Assembly (NCBI GenBank): GCA_025059995.1
Contig: JANXCF010000004.1
Location: forward strand, 124,001-188,000
Origin: Leptospiraceae bacterium
GTDB lineage: Bacteria; Spirochaetota; Leptospiria; Leptospirales; Leptonemataceae
Reading direction: 5' to 3'
Length of the DNA stretch: 64,000 nt
Under the pieces are notes generated by a model. That model had not been told where the DNA came from, searched no databases, and saw nothing but the letters and a program-made list of their open reading frames with translations. Shown in pieces: positions 16,914-27,819 of this stretch. Position 1 is the stretch's first letter, and each line of letters opens with the position of its first letter. Made by a program: the position numbers and the translations under genes.

Positions 16914-18640
16914 ACAAAAGCATGAAAGAAATATAAAACAAATAGCAGGGAATGGAATGTAAGATAAAGTGTGATTATTTTATTTCTCTGATGAAGTTTT
17001 GATAGGAAATGATGGTTTTCGTTCCTCAACAAATATAAAAATGCAAGAATAAATCCTATTGATAGATAAAATGCTAGATTCCAAGATTCAGAAAATCTCA
17101 TCCAAAGGATGGTTTTGGAAAATGTTTGGATCAAAAAGTCAATCCCAATCATAAAAATGTTAATAAAATCCCACAAAAAATCTATTATAGAGTTAATGTA
17201 AAATACATCTTTAAAAATCAAAGACACAATCAAAACATTAAAAACAATGGGAAGAAAAAAACCCACAATTGGAACCATAACGAAATTATAGACAGGAGAA
17301 AGCAACGAATACTCTCTAAAAACAAAAAATTGAATTGGCAAAATAAAAAAAGAAGCAGATAATCCAATCAGGAATTGAACTATTGCAAATTTGATGACAA
17401 AATACTTCAGATTTTGTAAGCGATTGTATTTGGGAAAAATATTATCATCCAAGAACAAATCCTCTAACTTTTTATAAAGGATTAAAATACCTGAAACTGC
17501 AGCAAAGGACATTCCAGTTGACAAATTCAAAACAGAATAAGGGAAAATCAATATCATCAATAAAAAAGTATTAGTCAATAAATCATAAACAGATTGTTTT
17601 TTGTGGACAATGGTCAATACAAAAACTATTATAACAAACAAATAAGCACGAACTAACGTATAGGGAAAATTCAAAACGTGAAGATAAAAAAACAAAATGG
17701 GTAGTGGCAACAAAAAACTTAAAAAATGCTTTCTACCAAAAAGTCTACTCAAAGGAAAATAAATCACAAAAAACAAAATTCCCAAATGTAAACCACTTGC
17801 AGCAAATAAATGCATAAGTCCTAATTTTTTGATTTGATCTTTTTTTTCTTTTTCCATCCAGTTAGAGTTTCCTAAGATCAATCCTAAGATGATGCCTTGA
17901 TGATGTTTTTCTGAAACTTTCGTTTCGATCATGTCAATAAGAGCATCTTTTACTTGAATGCTGATGTTTTGGGGACAATCCACACTTTGAATGTTTTTTT
18001 CTTTGATTTTGAAGTAATATTGAGCTCCCTGATTTTTTAGATACTGAAAAAAGGCATGATTATCTTTGAGAGGATAAAAAAATACTTTTCCATAAAACCA
18101 AAGTTGAACTTGGCATCCCTCCCATAAATCCTTTCTTTCTGATTGTAAGGATGTTTTTAAAGTCTTTCCAATGAAGTTTTTATAAGTATCATCTTTTTGA
18201 TAAGTTTTATTTTTTTTATAAAATACTTCAATCTTATCAAGACTGATCTCTGTTAAATACATCCCGGGATAAAGAACTTTTTGGATTTTTCCGGTCGCAT
18301 AATAAGTATAACCAAATCGATAATTTTTTATTATTTCATATTCTTCATAAGAAAGGTCTGAGTTCTGAGTTTCTTTTGGTTGGGTCCAAAATCGATCCTT
18401 GTAATAAGAAATTCCCACAAAAAACAACATAAAGAAAACTATCCAAAGAAGATTTCCTTTTCTTTTAGGAATAAGATATTCGTTAATAAAAACCACTTTT
18501 TTTTGTAAGAACAATAATACCAAAACCAGAATCAACGTAGAAAAAAACAAATAAAAACTTAGTTTTAAATCAAACTGAAAATAATACAAAATGCCATATT
18601 GAAATATCAAAATTATTTTCCAAAGTAATGTTGGTTTCAT
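16910..18640 (-). CDS. comEC: ComEC/Rec2-family DNA uptake channel protein
   Basis: 576 residues. ComEC forms the inner-membrane channel for single-stranded DNA in natural transformation. The N-terminal two to three helices are followed by an OB-like soluble region (about 95-240) and a multi-helix Competence domain with the typical LMHLFAASGLHLGILFFVIY (about residue 275) and about eight more membrane helices. The C-terminal metallo-beta-lactamase domain present in many ComEC proteins is absent, as in several other diderm bacteria. A ComM-like gene occurs at 59.8 kb. ComEC overlaps ksgA by 4 bases; the promoter is probably in the 101-base gap to the divergent aminotransferase gene. Confidence 0.9.
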   Translation of the reverse strand: MKPTLLWKIILIFQYGILYYFQFDLKLSFYLFFSTLILVLVLLFLQKKVVFINEYLIPKRKGNLLWIVFFMLFFVGISYYKDRFWTQPKETQNSDLSYEEYEIIKNYRFGYTYYATGKIQKVLYPGMYLTEISLDKIEVFYKKNKTYQKDDTYKNFIGKTLKTSLQSERKDLWEGCQVQLWFYGKVFFYPLKDNHAFFQYLKNQGAQYYFKIKEKNIQSVDCPQNISIQVKDALIDMIETKVSEKHHQGIILGLILGNSNWMEKEKKDQIKKLGLMHLFAASGLHLGILFFVIYFPLSRLFGRKHFLSFLLPLPILFFYLHVLNFPYTLVRAYLFVIIVFVLTIVHKKQSVYDLLTNTFLLMILIFPYSVLNLSTGMSFAAVSGILILYKKLEDLFLDDNIFPKYNRLQNLKYFVIKFAIVQFLIGLSASFFILPIQFFVFREYSLLSPVYNFVMVPIVGFFLPIVFNVLIVSLIFKDVFYINSIIDFLWDFINIFMIGIDFLIQTFSKTILWMRFSESWNLAFYLSIGFILAFLYLLRNENHHFLSKLHQRNKIITLYLTFHSLLFVLYFFHAFV

Positions 18641-18741
18641 TCTAAGTATATATGTCTATGAAATCTTGAGTTTATGCAAAATTTCTTTTCGAAATATTAA
18701 GTTTTAGTTTCAAACTTTTTCTGAATGAAAAAACTGAACTC

Positions 18742-19863
18742 ATGCTAGATTCATACGTAAAGCAGCTTTTTTCAATGAGAATGAATTATATCGATACTTC
18801 TCTTATAAGAAAAATGTTTGATTTAGCTCAAAGGCTTCGAAATCCCATCAATTTATCGATTGGACAACCTCACTTTCCTACTCCACAACCCATCATTGAA
18901 GCCATGTATCAAGCCCTAAAAGATGGAAAGACCTCTTATACAATCACTCAAGGAATCAAAGAACTGAGAGAAAAACTTGTAGAAAAATTTTCCCAAAAAA
19001 ACCAAATACAAACCTCTTCAGATAAAATCATCGTCAGTTCTGGTGTGTCAAGCTTACTTTTTTTGATTTTCATGTCTCTGATTGATGAAGGTGATGATGT
19101 TTTATTGATTGAGCCTGCCTTTTTGATTTATCGAGGATTGACTTCTTTTTTTCGAGCAAATGAAATTCTCTTAAATCAAAACTTTCAAAAAGCAGATTTA
19201 GAAAATCTAAAGTTTCGAAGGCTCAAACTAATTTTGTTTTCTACACCCTCCAATCCTACGGGTTATATCCTCAAGAAAGATCAAATCCAAGCCTTAGCAG
19301 AATTAGCCGATAAGACTGGTGCTTTGCTCGTCTCCGACGAAATCTATGAATTATATGACTATGAAAAAAAATTCATAAGCCCAGGTTCGATTTATCCTCA
19401 CACTTTAACTTTGATGGGATTTTCAAAATCCTATAGCATGACAGGTCTTCGTTTAGCTGCTGCAACAGGTCCTAAATCCATTATTGAAGGTTTGATCAAA
19501 CTCCAGCAATATACAGTTGTGTGTGCGCCCACTCCTGTTCAATATGCGGGTATAACCGCCCTTGATTTAGATATATCAGATTACATCAAGTATTATCATG
19601 AAAACCGCGATCTTCTCAAAACTCATTTAAAACAGCTAACAGATTTTTATGAACCAGAAGGTGCATTCTACGTTTTTGCCAGAGTACCAAGTAAATATTC
19701 TGATATGGAATTCTCTGAAAAAGCATTAGAAGAAAATTTGATTTTGGTTCCGGGTAGAATTTTTTGTAATGAAACCCAGTGGATTCGAATATCTTATGCA
19801 GTAGATCGAGATGTCTTACAAGAAGGGATACAAAAATTAGAAAAACTTTATAAAGATTATTGA
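18742..19863 (+). CDS. Class I/II PLP-dependent aminotransferase
   Basis: 373 residues, fold type I. Motifs: [18 protein letters not shown] (N-terminal substrate region), [14 protein letters not shown] (phosphate-binding loop), [15 protein letters not shown] (Asn for PLP), [13 protein letters not shown] (Asp for the pyridine nitrogen) and [16 protein letters not shown] (Schiff-base lysine). [12 protein letters not shown] supplies the substrate-carboxylate arginine. The likely substrates are aspartate, alanine or an aromatic amino acid, but they cannot be fixed from motifs alone. It overlaps the convergent pyk gene by 7 bases. Confidence 0.92.
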   Translation: MLDSYVKQLFSMRMNYIDTSLIRKMFDLAQRLRNPINLSIGQPHFPTPQPIIEAMYQALKDGKTSYTITQGIKELREKLVEKFSQKNQIQTSSDKIIVSSGVSSLLFLIFMSLIDEGDDVLLIEPAFLIYRGLTSFFRANEILLNQNFQKADLENLKFRRLKLILFSTPSNPTGYILKKDQIQALAELADKTGALLVSDEIYELYDYEKKFISPGSIYPHTLTLMGFSKSYSMTGLRLAAATGPKSIIEGLIKLQQYTVVCAPTPVQYAGITALDLDISDYIKYYHENRDLLKTHLKQLTDFYEPEGAFYVFARVPSKYSDMEFSEKALEENLILVPGRIFCNETQWIRISYAVDRDVLQEGIQKLEKLYKDY

Positions 19864-21314
19864 AAAACCCGCACTTGAACTGTTGTTACTTTTTCGTGCC
19901 CTGCTTCAACATCAGATAATACCACAATGGGATCACCTGGTAGAACTCGATTGCGTTCCCTTAATTTTTCGAAGGCTTTCCGGATGGTTTTTTCTGGGTC
20001 CTGAGAAAACTCCAATACGAACGGAACGACGGAACGTATCAACCATAATTTTCTTCTAGTGCTGGACATGTTAGTGAAAGCGTAGATGATTGCTTTTTTG
20101 GGACGAAAAGAAGCTACTTGTCTTGCAAATAGACCTCTACGGGTGATCACAACAATGGCAGGTGCATTGATATTATCTGCTAAAATACATGCAGCTTTTG
20201 CTAAACTCTCTCGTATTGAAGTTGGTTCCCTTTCTAAATGAAAACCAATGTTTTTTTCTTTTTCCATCCTTCTTGCTATTCGATCCAACATCTCTACGGC
20301 TTTCACGGGATATTTCCCAACGGCTGTTTCTCCTGATAGCATGATGGCATCAACCTGCTCATAAATGGCATTGGCAACATCTGTAACTTCTGCTCTTGTT
20401 GGAAATGGATTTTGAATCATGGATTCTAACATGTGGGTAGCCACAATCACTGGTTTTCCTTTTTTTATACACTTTTGAACTATTTCTCGTTGAACAATGG
20501 GTAGATCTTGGATTTCAATTTCAACTCCAAGGTCTCCTCTTGCCACCATAATGCCATCAGCTTCTTCGAGGATTTCATCAAAATGATCCAACCCCTCTTG
20601 ATTTTCAATCTTGGCAATGATTTGAGCATGACCATCTGCTTTTTCAATGATTTCCCTAGCTTGACGAACATCCTCAGCTCTACGAACAAAAGACAATGCT
20701 ATAAAATCCACATCTTGTTGGACCGCAAAAAGGATGTCTTCTTTGTCTTTATCTGTGATGGAAGGAAGATTGACCCTAACTCCAGGAAGATTGATGTGTT
20801 TTCGAGAACCTAATTCTCCTCCCTCCAAAACTAAGCATTTCAAAGTCCCTAAGTGAAGGTCTTTTTCCAAAACTTGTAGATTGATTAATCCATTATCAAC
20901 GGTTATTCGGTCTCCTTCTTTTAAATCCTTAATAATATCTTTGTAGTTTACGAAAACACTTTTTTCTTCTACATTCACATTAGGTATGATGGTAAAAGTG
21001 AAAATCTCACCAGGATGTAATTGAATTCGATTAGATACATCTCCTGTGCGAATTTCTGGTCCCTGCAAATCTATAAGTATTGCTATGGGATGATTCAATT
21101 TTCGATTCAATCCTTTGATGGTTTTGATGACTTGCAAGTGGGTTTCTTGGGTTCCATGGGACATATTGATCCTTGCAATATTCATCCCTGCCTTTGCTAA
21201 TTGTTCAATGACACTGGGCTTGCTGGTTGAAGGACCGATAGTGCAAATGATTTTTGTATGACGAAAATCCCTTCGCTGTAAGCTTATATCAGTGATGGTT
21301 TCTATGTGCTTCAT
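19857..21314 (-). CDS. pyk: Pyruvate kinase
   Basis: 485 residues. It converts phosphoenolpyruvate and ADP to pyruvate and ATP, the last step of glycolysis. The (beta/alpha)8 barrel starts with [19 protein letters not shown] and [63 protein letters not shown] and [20 protein letters not shown] carry the metal and substrate residues. The C-terminal regulatory domain (about 355-485) is present. It is the last gene of the alr-to-pyk operon, starting with a 4-base overlap with gmd. It uses the same PEP pool as the PEP carboxylase at 46 kb. Confidence 0.97.
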   Translation of the reverse strand: MKHIETITDISLQRRDFRHTKIICTIGPSTSKPSVIEQLAKAGMNIARINMSHGTQETHLQVIKTIKGLNRKLNHPIAILIDLQGPEIRTGDVSNRIQLHPGEIFTFTIIPNVNVEEKSVFVNYKDIIKDLKEGDRITVDNGLINLQVLEKDLHLGTLKCLVLEGGELGSRKHINLPGVRVNLPSITDKDKEDILFAVQQDVDFIALSFVRRAEDVRQAREIIEKADGHAQIIAKIENQEGLDHFDEILEEADGIMVARGDLGVEIEIQDLPIVQREIVQKCIKKGKPVIVATHMLESMIQNPFPTRAEVTDVANAIYEQVDAIMLSGETAVGKYPVKAVEMLDRIARRMEKEKNIGFHLEREPTSIRESLAKAACILADNINAPAIVVITRRGLFARQVASFRPKKAIIYAFTNMSSTRRKLWLIRSVVPFVLEFSQDPEKTIRKAFEKLRERNRVLPGDPIVVLSDVEAGHEKVTTVQVRVFQ

Positions 21315-22363
21315 TTTGAATCTAAGTTTTTGTAACTTACTTCGTTGGAAATTCTTTTTAGATCAGCTTCAACCATAATATAGACCAATTCTTTGAATGT
21401 GGTTTTTGGGGTCCAACCCAATATTTCTTTCGCTTTTGAATAATCACCTATCAAGAAATCTACTTCCGCAGGTCGATAAAGTTTCTTTGAGGTTTCTACT
21501 AATACTTTTTTTGTTTTCTTATCAATCGCTTTTTTTTGATCTCCGTCAACAATCCATTCTAATTCATATCCTGCATACGAAAAAGCCAATTCAACGAATT
21601 CTTGAATGCTATGACTTTCCCCTGTAGCTAAGACATAATCATCGGGTTTTTCGTGCTGTAGCATCATCCACATTCCTTCTACATACTCTTTTGCATAACC
21701 CCAATCCCTTTTTGCATTAATGTTTCCTAAAACAAGTTTATCCCTTAAGCCATATTTGATTTGGGCAAGGTGATAAGTAATTTTTCTCGTAACAAATTCA
21801 ATCCCCCTCAAAGGTGACTCGTGATTGAAAAGAATCCCCGAACATGCAAATAGATTATAAGCTTCACGGTAGTTTACCGTAATCCAATGTCCAAAAACCT
21901 TAGAAACCCCATAAGGACTTCTCGGATAAAAACAGGTTTTTTCATTTTGAGGAATTTCCCGAACTTTACCAAACATCTCACTGGTAGATGCTTGGTAAAA
22001 CTTAATTTTTGGATTAACAATTCGGATTACCTCCAAAAGGCGCAAAACACCAATGGCATCTACTTCTGCGGTCAATATAGGTTGTTCAAAAGAAGTGGCA
22101 ACAAAACTTTGAGCCGCTAAATTATAAACTTCATCAGGTTGGATTTTTTCAATAACCCGGTAAATGTTATCAAATTCCAAAAGATCCAAATACAGAATCT
22201 CAATTTCTCTTTCTATGCCAAGTTCTTTCAATCGCCAATAAGAAGAATCACCACTCCTACGATCCGCTCCGTAAACTTTGTATCCTTTTTCCAACAAGAA
22301 TTGGGAAAGATATGCCCCATCTTGCCCACGAATTCCTGTGATCAATGCTGTTTTCATGTTCAC
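21311..22363 (-). CDS. gmd: GDP-mannose 4,6-dehydratase
   Basis: 350 residues. It makes GDP-4-keto-6-deoxymannose, precursor of GDP-fucose, GDP-rhamnose and GDP-perosamine for surface glycans. It is an extended short-chain dehydrogenase: [20 protein letters not shown] (NAD(P) loop), [19 protein letters not shown], and the catalytic tyrosine-lysine in [16 protein letters not shown], then [18 protein letters not shown], which is typical of Gmd. Start at the first or the third codon is possible (MNMKTAL). It overlaps ugd by 4 bases upstream and pyk by 4 bases downstream. The later sugar-specific enzymes are not in the window. Confidence 0.95.
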   Translation of the reverse strand: MNMKTALITGIRGQDGAYLSQFLLEKGYKVYGADRRSGDSSYWRLKELGIEREIEILYLDLLEFDNIYRVIEKIQPDEVYNLAAQSFVATSFEQPILTAEVDAIGVLRLLEVIRIVNPKIKFYQASTSEMFGKVREIPQNEKTCFYPRSPYGVSKVFGHWITVNYREAYNLFACSGILFNHESPLRGIEFVTRKITYHLAQIKYGLRDKLVLGNINAKRDWGYAKEYVEGMWMMLQHEKPDDYVLATGESHSIQEFVELAFSYAGYELEWIVDGDQKKAIDKKTKKVLVETSKKLYRPAEVDFLIGDYSKAKEILGWTPKTTFKELVYIMVEADLKRISNEVSYKNLDSK

Positions 22364-23670
22364 CGTCCTATGGAATAGTACTCAAATCCTAAATCTTGCA
22401 TAAGTGATTTTGAAAAAATATTTCTTGCATCGATGATGATTGGTAACCTCATGAGTTCTTTGACTTTTCTCAAATCGGCGGATTGGAATTCCTCCCACTC
22501 AGTAAGTATGATTAAAGCATCGGAATTTTGAACTGCCTCATAAGGGTCCTTTACATAATGAAGGTTTTCACTTTCTGGGAAAATTGTTTTAAAGTTTTCC
22601 ATGGCTTTGGGATCATACAGAAACAAATTCGCTTGCAGTCGATTGAGCTCTTTTACAATATCAATCGATGGTGCTTCTCGAATATCATCGGTATTGGGTT
22701 TGAAGGATAGACCCCATATGGCAATGTTTTTTTCTTTGCTGATCCATAGGACATCTTCAATCTTTTCGATAAATCGGAGTCTCCTTTGGTTATTTATTTT
22801 TTCAGTTTCCTTCAGAAGCCCAAAGTCAAGCCCATGTTCTTCGGCAATTTTGATAAAAGCCTTCACATCCTTAGGAAAGCAACTCCCTCCATAACCAATT
22901 CCTGCATTCAAAAAAGAACGACCGATTCGTTTATCGGCTCCGATGCCGTCAGCAACTTCTTGTATATCTGCTCCCACCTTTTCGCACAAATCGGCAATCA
23001 TATTAATAAAAGAAATTTTCATTGCTAAGAAAGAATTGGATGCATGCTTAATCAGTTCGGCAGCAGCAGGTGACGTGACCATAAATTTAAAATTATTCTC
23101 TATAAAATATTGATAAAGTTCTTTTAATAATTTTTCTGCACGCTGGCTTTCCACTCCTATAATGATTCTATCGGGATTCATGAAATCGAAGATAGCACTT
23201 CCTTCCCTCAAAAACTCAGGATTGGAAGCAACATCAAATTCAATGTCTTTTATGGTTAAATATCTTTTTATGGTTTTCTTTACCCATTGATGGGTATTTA
23301 CTGGCACGGTAGATTTTTCTACAATCAATTTATAGCTTTTCATCGCCTGAGCAATTTGTCGTGATGCCTCTTCAATCTGAGACAAATCAGCTTTTCCATC
23401 TTCTCCCTGCGGTGTTCCCACACAAAGAAAAATCACATCAGAAAATTCTACTCCTTCTTCCATGGAACGGGAAAAATGAATCCTTTTCCCTTGAAAGTTT
23501 TTCTTCAACAATTCATCTAAACCGGGTTCATAAAAGGGAACCATTCCTTTTTGGAGTTTTTTTAGTTTGTCTTCATCTTTTTCAACACATAGAACCTCAT
23601 GCCCCAAGTCAGAAAAACAAACTGCGGTAACCAACCCTACATAACCAGAACCAACAATAGTGACTTTCAA
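22360..23670 (-). CDS. ugd: UDP-glucose 6-dehydrogenase
   Basis: 436 residues. It oxidises UDP-glucose twice to UDP-glucuronate using NAD+. Motifs: [20 protein letters not shown] (NAD binding), [29 protein letters not shown] and [19 protein letters not shown] with the catalytic cysteine. The start codon is TTG at 23670, supported by an AGGAGG five bases upstream and by the [10 protein letters not shown] start of the domain. With gmd it supplies nucleotide sugars for extracellular or lipopolysaccharide-type glycans. Confidence 0.96.
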   Translation of the reverse strand: MKVTIVGSGYVGLVTAVCFSDLGHEVLCVEKDEDKLKKLQKGMVPFYEPGLDELLKKNFQGKRIHFSRSMEEGVEFSDVIFLCVGTPQGEDGKADLSQIEEASRQIAQAMKSYKLIVEKSTVPVNTHQWVKKTIKRYLTIKDIEFDVASNPEFLREGSAIFDFMNPDRIIIGVESQRAEKLLKELYQYFIENNFKFMVTSPAAAELIKHASNSFLAMKISFINMIADLCEKVGADIQEVADGIGADKRIGRSFLNAGIGYGGSCFPKDVKAFIKIAEEHGLDFGLLKETEKINNQRRLRFIEKIEDVLWISKEKNIAIWGLSFKPNTDDIREAPSIDIVKELNRLQANLFLYDPKAMENFKTIFPESENLHYVKDPYEAVQNSDALIILTEWEEFQSADLRKVKELMRLPIIIDARNIFSKSLMQDLGFEYYSIGR

Positions 23671-23675
23671 ACTTC

Positions 23676-23681
23676 CCTCCT
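23676..23681 (-). promoter_or_regulatory. Strong ribosome binding site of ugd (decides a TTG start)
   Basis: AGGAGG on the minus strand, five bases upstream of the TTG at 23670. It is the reason for accepting TTG as the start of ugd, and an efficient site may compensate for the weak start codon. Confidence 0.75.
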
Positions 23682-23715
23682 CAAGAAAGTTAATTACAAA
23701 ACCAAAATTTCTTTT

Positions 23716-24777
23716 TCATTTCCATAGAAAATATCTTTTACCAAGAACATAACAAATCAATCCCTCAAAAAAAAGGGTAATGAGTTTGAGGTAATAATCA
23801 AAAAAACTTGATCCTTGTATAAAAACTTCCCTTAGTAAATCTGCAAGTAGCGTCAAGGGAAGGTATTCAATAATGATCACCATTTCTTGAGGAAAATACT
23901 CATAACTAAAAAAAATCCCCGAAAGCAACATCATTGGAAGGGTGATGGCATTCATAATCCCATTGGCAACAGAAGTGTTTTTTGCTCTACAACTGGCTAA
24001 AACCGAAATCCCTGCAAAACTCAAATACCCCACCAAATACACAAAAATCAAATCCAACCAGCTCCCAACAAAAGTAATTGGAAAGAAAATGCGTATAACC
24101 AAAACTAAAAACAGATTTTCAATCACACTCAATAGCCCTCGAGCCAATGTAAATGCGATAAAAAAATGATTTTTATTTAAAGGTGTTGTACTGAAAATTT
24201 TTAATAACTTTTTGATTCTCATTTGGATCAAAAACCAGCCAATACCCCATAAGGCACTATTCATAATCCCCATGGCAATCAAACCCGGGATTAAAAAGTC
24301 CAAATACCTTGTGCCAGGGATTTTGATTTCTTTTTCTATTAGAATATTCGGTGAAAGAATTCTGTATAATTCCAAAAGTATTTCCTTTGCTTCTGAATTT
24401 TGCTGATCATAATGAACAAGGATTTGATCCAAATGGAATTCTAGGTATAAAAATATTTCTCTTTTTTTCAGTGAGTCTTCGATTTCATTTTCAGAAAGGA
24501 TTTTTATATGAAAATTATGGGCTTGAAGTTTTTTGAGAATCTCTTGTTGGAGGTTGGGATTGGTCTGATGGTTCAAAACCCCAATTGGATATTGGATTTC
24601 TTTTTGGGTGTCGAAGGCGAGACCTAACGTTATCGCAATTCCAATGGGAAACACAAAAGCCCAGAACAAAACCTCAGGCTCTCTTATGAACTCCCGAATA
24701 CTCATAAGAAATAACTGTAAGACCTGTTGAAGATTGATTGAAATGAAATGAAAATACTTAATCATATTCGTTATCAT
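23716..24777 (-). CDS. ABC-2 type exporter permease
   Basis: 353 residues. The layout is that of drug or polysaccharide ABC-2 permeases: an N-terminal helix (about 37-58, REFIREPEVLFWAFVFPIGI), an extracytoplasmic domain of about 110 residues, then five membrane helices starting at YLDFLIPGLIAMGIMNSALW, with RIKKLLKIFSTTPLNKNHFF and a late LLSGIFFSYEYFPQEM segment typical of the ABC2_membrane family. It overlaps its ATPase partner gene by 20 bases. The substrate is not evident; the ugd/gmd context makes a lipid or glycan export role possible but unproven. Confidence 0.9.
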   Translation of the reverse strand: MITNMIKYFHFISINLQQVLQLFLMSIREFIREPEVLFWAFVFPIGIAITLGLAFDTQKEIQYPIGVLNHQTNPNLQQEILKKLQAHNFHIKILSENEIEDSLKKREIFLYLEFHLDQILVHYDQQNSEAKEILLELYRILSPNILIEKEIKIPGTRYLDFLIPGLIAMGIMNSALWGIGWFLIQMRIKKLLKIFSTTPLNKNHFFIAFTLARGLLSVIENLFLVLVIRIFFPITFVGSWLDLIFVYLVGYLSFAGISVLASCRAKNTSVANGIMNAITLPMMLLSGIFFSYEYFPQEMVIIIEYLPLTLLADLLREVFIQGSSFFDYYLKLITLFFEGLICYVLGKRYFLWK

Positions 24778-25726
24778 CTTTCAAGCCACGACCCGAGAGC
24801 TGTAAAAACACATCATTGAGATTTGGTTTATGAATCTCAAAGTTTTTAATATCGATGGAATGCTTTTGAAAAAACGAAAACAAATTCTTAATCAATGGCA
24901 AAACATCCTTTTCGTTCTTTATTATGAAGTGGATTTTATCATGTTGTTTATCCATGAAGTGATGAATGATCTGGATTTCTTTTTCTAAGTATCGAAGAAG
25001 TTTGCTTTCAAAAGAAAAATCAGAAACTTGAAAAACCAAACTTGTAAATTGTTGATAAGACGAATAGATTTCACTTAAGGTTCCTTCTACGATGATTTTT
25101 CCTTGGTTAATCAAATAAAGATAATCCGAGAGAACTTCAGCTTCTTCCATATAGTGAGTTGTTAAAACAATGGAACTTTTGGATTGGTTTTTGAGTTGGA
25201 TAAGAATGTTCCAGATGTTTTTTCTTGCTTCAGGATCCAAGCCTACTGTGGGTTCATCCAAAAATAAAATTTTGGGTTGATGTAGAATGGCAATGGCAAG
25301 GGAAAGTCTTTGTTTTTGTCCTCCAGAAAGATGTTCAATCAGAGTATGTTGCTTTTCTTCTAATCCGAGTAAATAAAGCACCTCATCAATGCGTTCTTTT
25401 TTTACTTGATGGATACTGGCAAAAAGAGTAAGGATTTCCCTAACAGTTTGTTTATCGGGAAATCTTGTTTCTTGTAATGTAATCCCAATCATACTTTTCA
25501 AAAACCTTTCATTTTTCGGGTTCCATTCCCTTCCCAAGATTTTAACGTTTCCTTCTGTTGGAGTTTGTAAACCTTCTAAAATTTCTAAGAGAGTAGTTTT
25601 ACCAGCTCCATTGGGTCCAAGCAAAGAGACAAATTTACCTTCTGGAACAAGAAAATTTACTCCCTTGAGAGCCCAAAAATTTTGATATAGCTTTTTTATG
25701 TTATAAGCTTCGATATCATATTTCAT
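24758..25726 (-). CDS. ABC transporter ATP-binding protein
   Basis: 322 residues. Nucleotide-binding domain with Walker A LLGPNGAGKTTLLE, Q-loop ITLQETRFPDK, signature LSGGQKQRLSLA, Walker B ILFLDEPTVGLDP and the switch histidine in VLTTHYMEEAE. A C-terminal extension of about 90 residues (FTSLVFQVSDFSFE...LNDVFLQLSGRGLKD) is the DUF4162-like tail of ABC-2 exporter ATPases. It partners with the permease encoded next. It starts with a 4-base overlap with alr. Confidence 0.95.
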   Translation of the reverse strand: MKYDIEAYNIKKLYQNFWALKGVNFLVPEGKFVSLLGPNGAGKTTLLEILEGLQTPTEGNVKILGREWNPKNERFLKSMIGITLQETRFPDKQTVREILTLFASIHQVKKERIDEVLYLLGLEEKQHTLIEHLSGGQKQRLSLAIAILHQPKILFLDEPTVGLDPEARKNIWNILIQLKNQSKSSIVLTTHYMEEAEVLSDYLYLINQGKIIVEGTLSEIYSSYQQFTSLVFQVSDFSFESKLLRYLEKEIQIIHHFMDKQHDKIHFIIKNEKDVLPLIKNLFSFFQKHSIDIKNFEIHKPNLNDVFLQLSGRGLKDDNEYD

Positions 25727-26853
25727 ATGACGATGCGTGGTATACTTGGATGTATTCGAGTGACGATCTCGTAGTTGATGGTTCCTGTAATTTCTGCCAA
25801 TTCATCTGCCGTGATTTCTTCATTTTCTGATTTTCCTATCAAGATAACTTCATCTCCTACTTTTGCGTTTTTAATGTGAGTGATATCAACCATGATCATA
25901 TTCATACAAACTCTTCCAATCACCATTGCTCTTTTATTATTTATGATTACGGATGAGCGATTTGAGAGACTACGATCATAACCTTCATTATAACCCACGG
26001 GTAGCACTGCGATTTTGGTTTTTGTCGATGTTTGATAGGTGCATCCATACCCCACTTTTGAATTCTCAGGAACTTCGTTGATGTGAACAATCTTGGTTTT
26101 CCATGTCAATACACTTTTTAAATTAAATCGATCTTGGTAAATGTTATAGGCTGAGAGTTTTGTTGGAAGTGATGGCCAAAGTCCGTATAAAGAAATTCCA
26201 ATTCGGACCAAATCCTGATGTGATTCTGGGATCAACATCGTTGCAGCACTTGCTGCGGTATGAAAAAGAAACTTTTTTTTTGGAAAGATTTGATACAAAA
26301 TCTTTTTTGCTTTTTCAAACAATTCTAACTGAAAGTAGGCATAGTTTTGTTCTGTTACATCTTCTACGTTAGAAAAATGAGTCATTAATCCAACAAAATT
26401 TAAGTTTTTTTCTTTTAGGTATTCTAAAGTCTGAGTGAACTTTTTTGAATCTGGTCGATAACCTAATCTTGACATCCCTGTATCCACCTTCAGATAAACC
26501 CAAACCTCGGGCGCTAATTCCTTTATCATTTGGATTTGATCTTTATTCGAAACAACAAGAAAAATTCTTTTTGGATCTTTATCGAGTAAAAGTTTTAAAT
26601 CATCTTTTTCAAAACCTCCCATGATTAAAAAAGGACGATCCGTCATTTCGTAAATGGGCTGTATCTCACTGATGTGGTTCAATGCAAAACCATCAACGTC
26701 ATTTTTGACTACAGATACGACTTCTTTGATCCCATGCCCATACGCATTGGACTTCACAACCGCATATAGCTTCGTTTTTTTTGATACTATGCTTTTGAAG
26801 TTCTCGATATTGAATTTTAATGCCTTAGAATCAATCTCAATCCAAGAAAGCAC
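25723..26853 (-). CDS. alr: Alanine racemase
   Basis: About 376 residues from GTG at 26853. It interconverts L- and D-alanine for peptidoglycan. The (alpha/beta)8 barrel begins WIEIDSKALKFNIENF, then the PLP lysine motif KLYAVVKSNAYGHG; GMSRLGYRP, FHTAASAATMLIPESHQDLVRIGISLYG and the catalytic tyrosine in NSKVGYGCTYQT follow. The frame is open upstream to TTG at 26982, which would add 43 basic/hydrophobic residues outside the known domain and without a ribosome binding site, so the shorter form is preferred. It is the first gene of the operon ending at pyk. Confidence 0.93.
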   Translation of the reverse strand: MLSWIEIDSKALKFNIENFKSIVSKKTKLYAVVKSNAYGHGIKEVVSVVKNDVDGFALNHISEIQPIYEMTDRPFLIMGGFEKDDLKLLLDKDPKRIFLVVSNKDQIQMIKELAPEVWVYLKVDTGMSRLGYRPDSKKFTQTLEYLKEKNLNFVGLMTHFSNVEDVTEQNYAYFQLELFEKAKKILYQIFPKKKFLFHTAASAATMLIPESHQDLVRIGISLYGLWPSLPTKLSAYNIYQDRFNLKSVLTWKTKIVHINEVPENSKVGYGCTYQTSTKTKIAVLPVGYNEGYDRSLSNRSSVIINNKRAMVIGRVCMNMIMVDITHIKNAKVGDEVILIGKSENEEITADELAEITGTINYEIVTRIHPSIPRIVI

Positions 26854-27033
26854 ATACCCAAAAAAGAGGATTGCCACTTGATAACTACAATTTTTTCTGG
26901 ATTTCGTGAAGAAACTAAAAACATCCAGAAAAGTCCGAATCAATATCCAAAAAAAGCGAGAAAAAAGGAATTTACGAAGCAAACAAAAAAGAACTCATCG
27001 ACGTGGACCCGGTTATAAAGAAATCACAGAAGA

Positions 27034-27666
27034 ATGAAGATTGAATCTTGGGATCTACCTTTACGAAATTACATTTTCTTTTCTGGTTGGCAAACTTACA
27101 CCCTGATCATCATGCATGGATTAGGGGATCAAATGGAGTCTTACAGAGATTTTCCCGAGCTCATAGCCATTCCCAATGTGAATTACATTTTACTCAACGC
27201 TCCTGAACCATACGTAATAGGTTGGAAATGGTATGATTTAGAAGGCAACCAAGAAATTGGTTTAAAAAACTCACAAAACCTTTTAGAAAAAACCATCGAA
27301 ATTTTAAAAACAAAACTAAAAATCGAAAAAAACAAAATTATTTTATCCGGTTTTAGTCAAGGAGGTGTGGTTTCGCTTTTCACGGGATTACGTTCAAGAG
27401 AAGCTTACGGAGGGATTATCTCACTTTCTGGGTATTTCTATGGAGATTACAAAGAATTATCCCAAGAATCAAAACAAACCCCCATTTTTCTTGCCCATGG
27501 ACTTTACGATCCTTTGATTCCTTTTGATTGGGTAAAAACACAAGCAGAGCAACTAAACCACTTAGGCTACACCATCACTTGGAAGGAATATCCCATCGAA
27601 CACACAATTTCTTACGTAGAGATTCAAGACCTACGTGATTGGTTAAAAACCATTATGAAGTTTTGA
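27034..27666 (+). CDS. Alpha/beta hydrolase, carboxylesterase / lysophospholipase type
   Basis: 210 residues, the size of the phospholipase/carboxylesterase family (EstB, YpfH). Motifs: LIIMHGLGDQMESYRDFPEL (oxyanion region HGLGD), nucleophile elbow ILSGFSQGGVVSLFTGL (GFSQG), acid in LAHGLYDPLIPFDW and catalytic His in YPIEHTISYVE. The triad is complete. Such enzymes cut carboxyl esters, including lysophospholipids; the real substrate is unknown. It is monocistronic, with a 51-180 base gap to alr upstream and 153 bases of AT-rich DNA, with no visible feature, to the next gene. Confidence 0.92.
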   Translation: MKIESWDLPLRNYIFFSGWQTYTLIIMHGLGDQMESYRDFPELIAIPNVNYILLNAPEPYVIGWKWYDLEGNQEIGLKNSQNLLEKTIEILKTKLKIEKNKIILSGFSQGGVVSLFTGLRSREAYGGIISLSGYFYGDYKELSQESKQTPIFLAHGLYDPLIPFDWVKTQAEQLNHLGYTITWKEYPIEHTISYVEIQDLRDWLKTIMKF

Positions 27667-27808
27667 AAATTTTTAAAAAAACTATAAAACTTAGCAGTTT
27701 CACTAAATTTTTTAATTGATATTGTGTCTCAAAATCAAAATAGAAGAAAGAAATTCATTAGTTTGTAATAATTTTTTTAAAAACAATTTTAAAGTAAAAA
27801 AATTATTT

Positions 27809-27813
27809 AGGAG
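27809..27813 (+). promoter_or_regulatory. Ribosome binding site of the chemoreceptor gene
   Basis: AGGAG six bases upstream of the ATG at 27820, a clear Shine-Dalgarno match that fixes the start of the broken receptor gene. Confidence 0.7.
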
Positions 27814-27819
27814 TTATTT

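Noticed and set aside
20508-20813. 101-codon plus-strand frame inside pyk
   Set aside because: The pyk frame is continuous with all motifs, so this antisense frame is a by-product.
25723-26982. 43-residue N-terminal extension of alanine racemase as an export signal
   Set aside because: The extension starts at TTG without a ribosome binding site and lies outside the known fold, and racemases act in the cytoplasm, so the GTG at 26853 is preferred.
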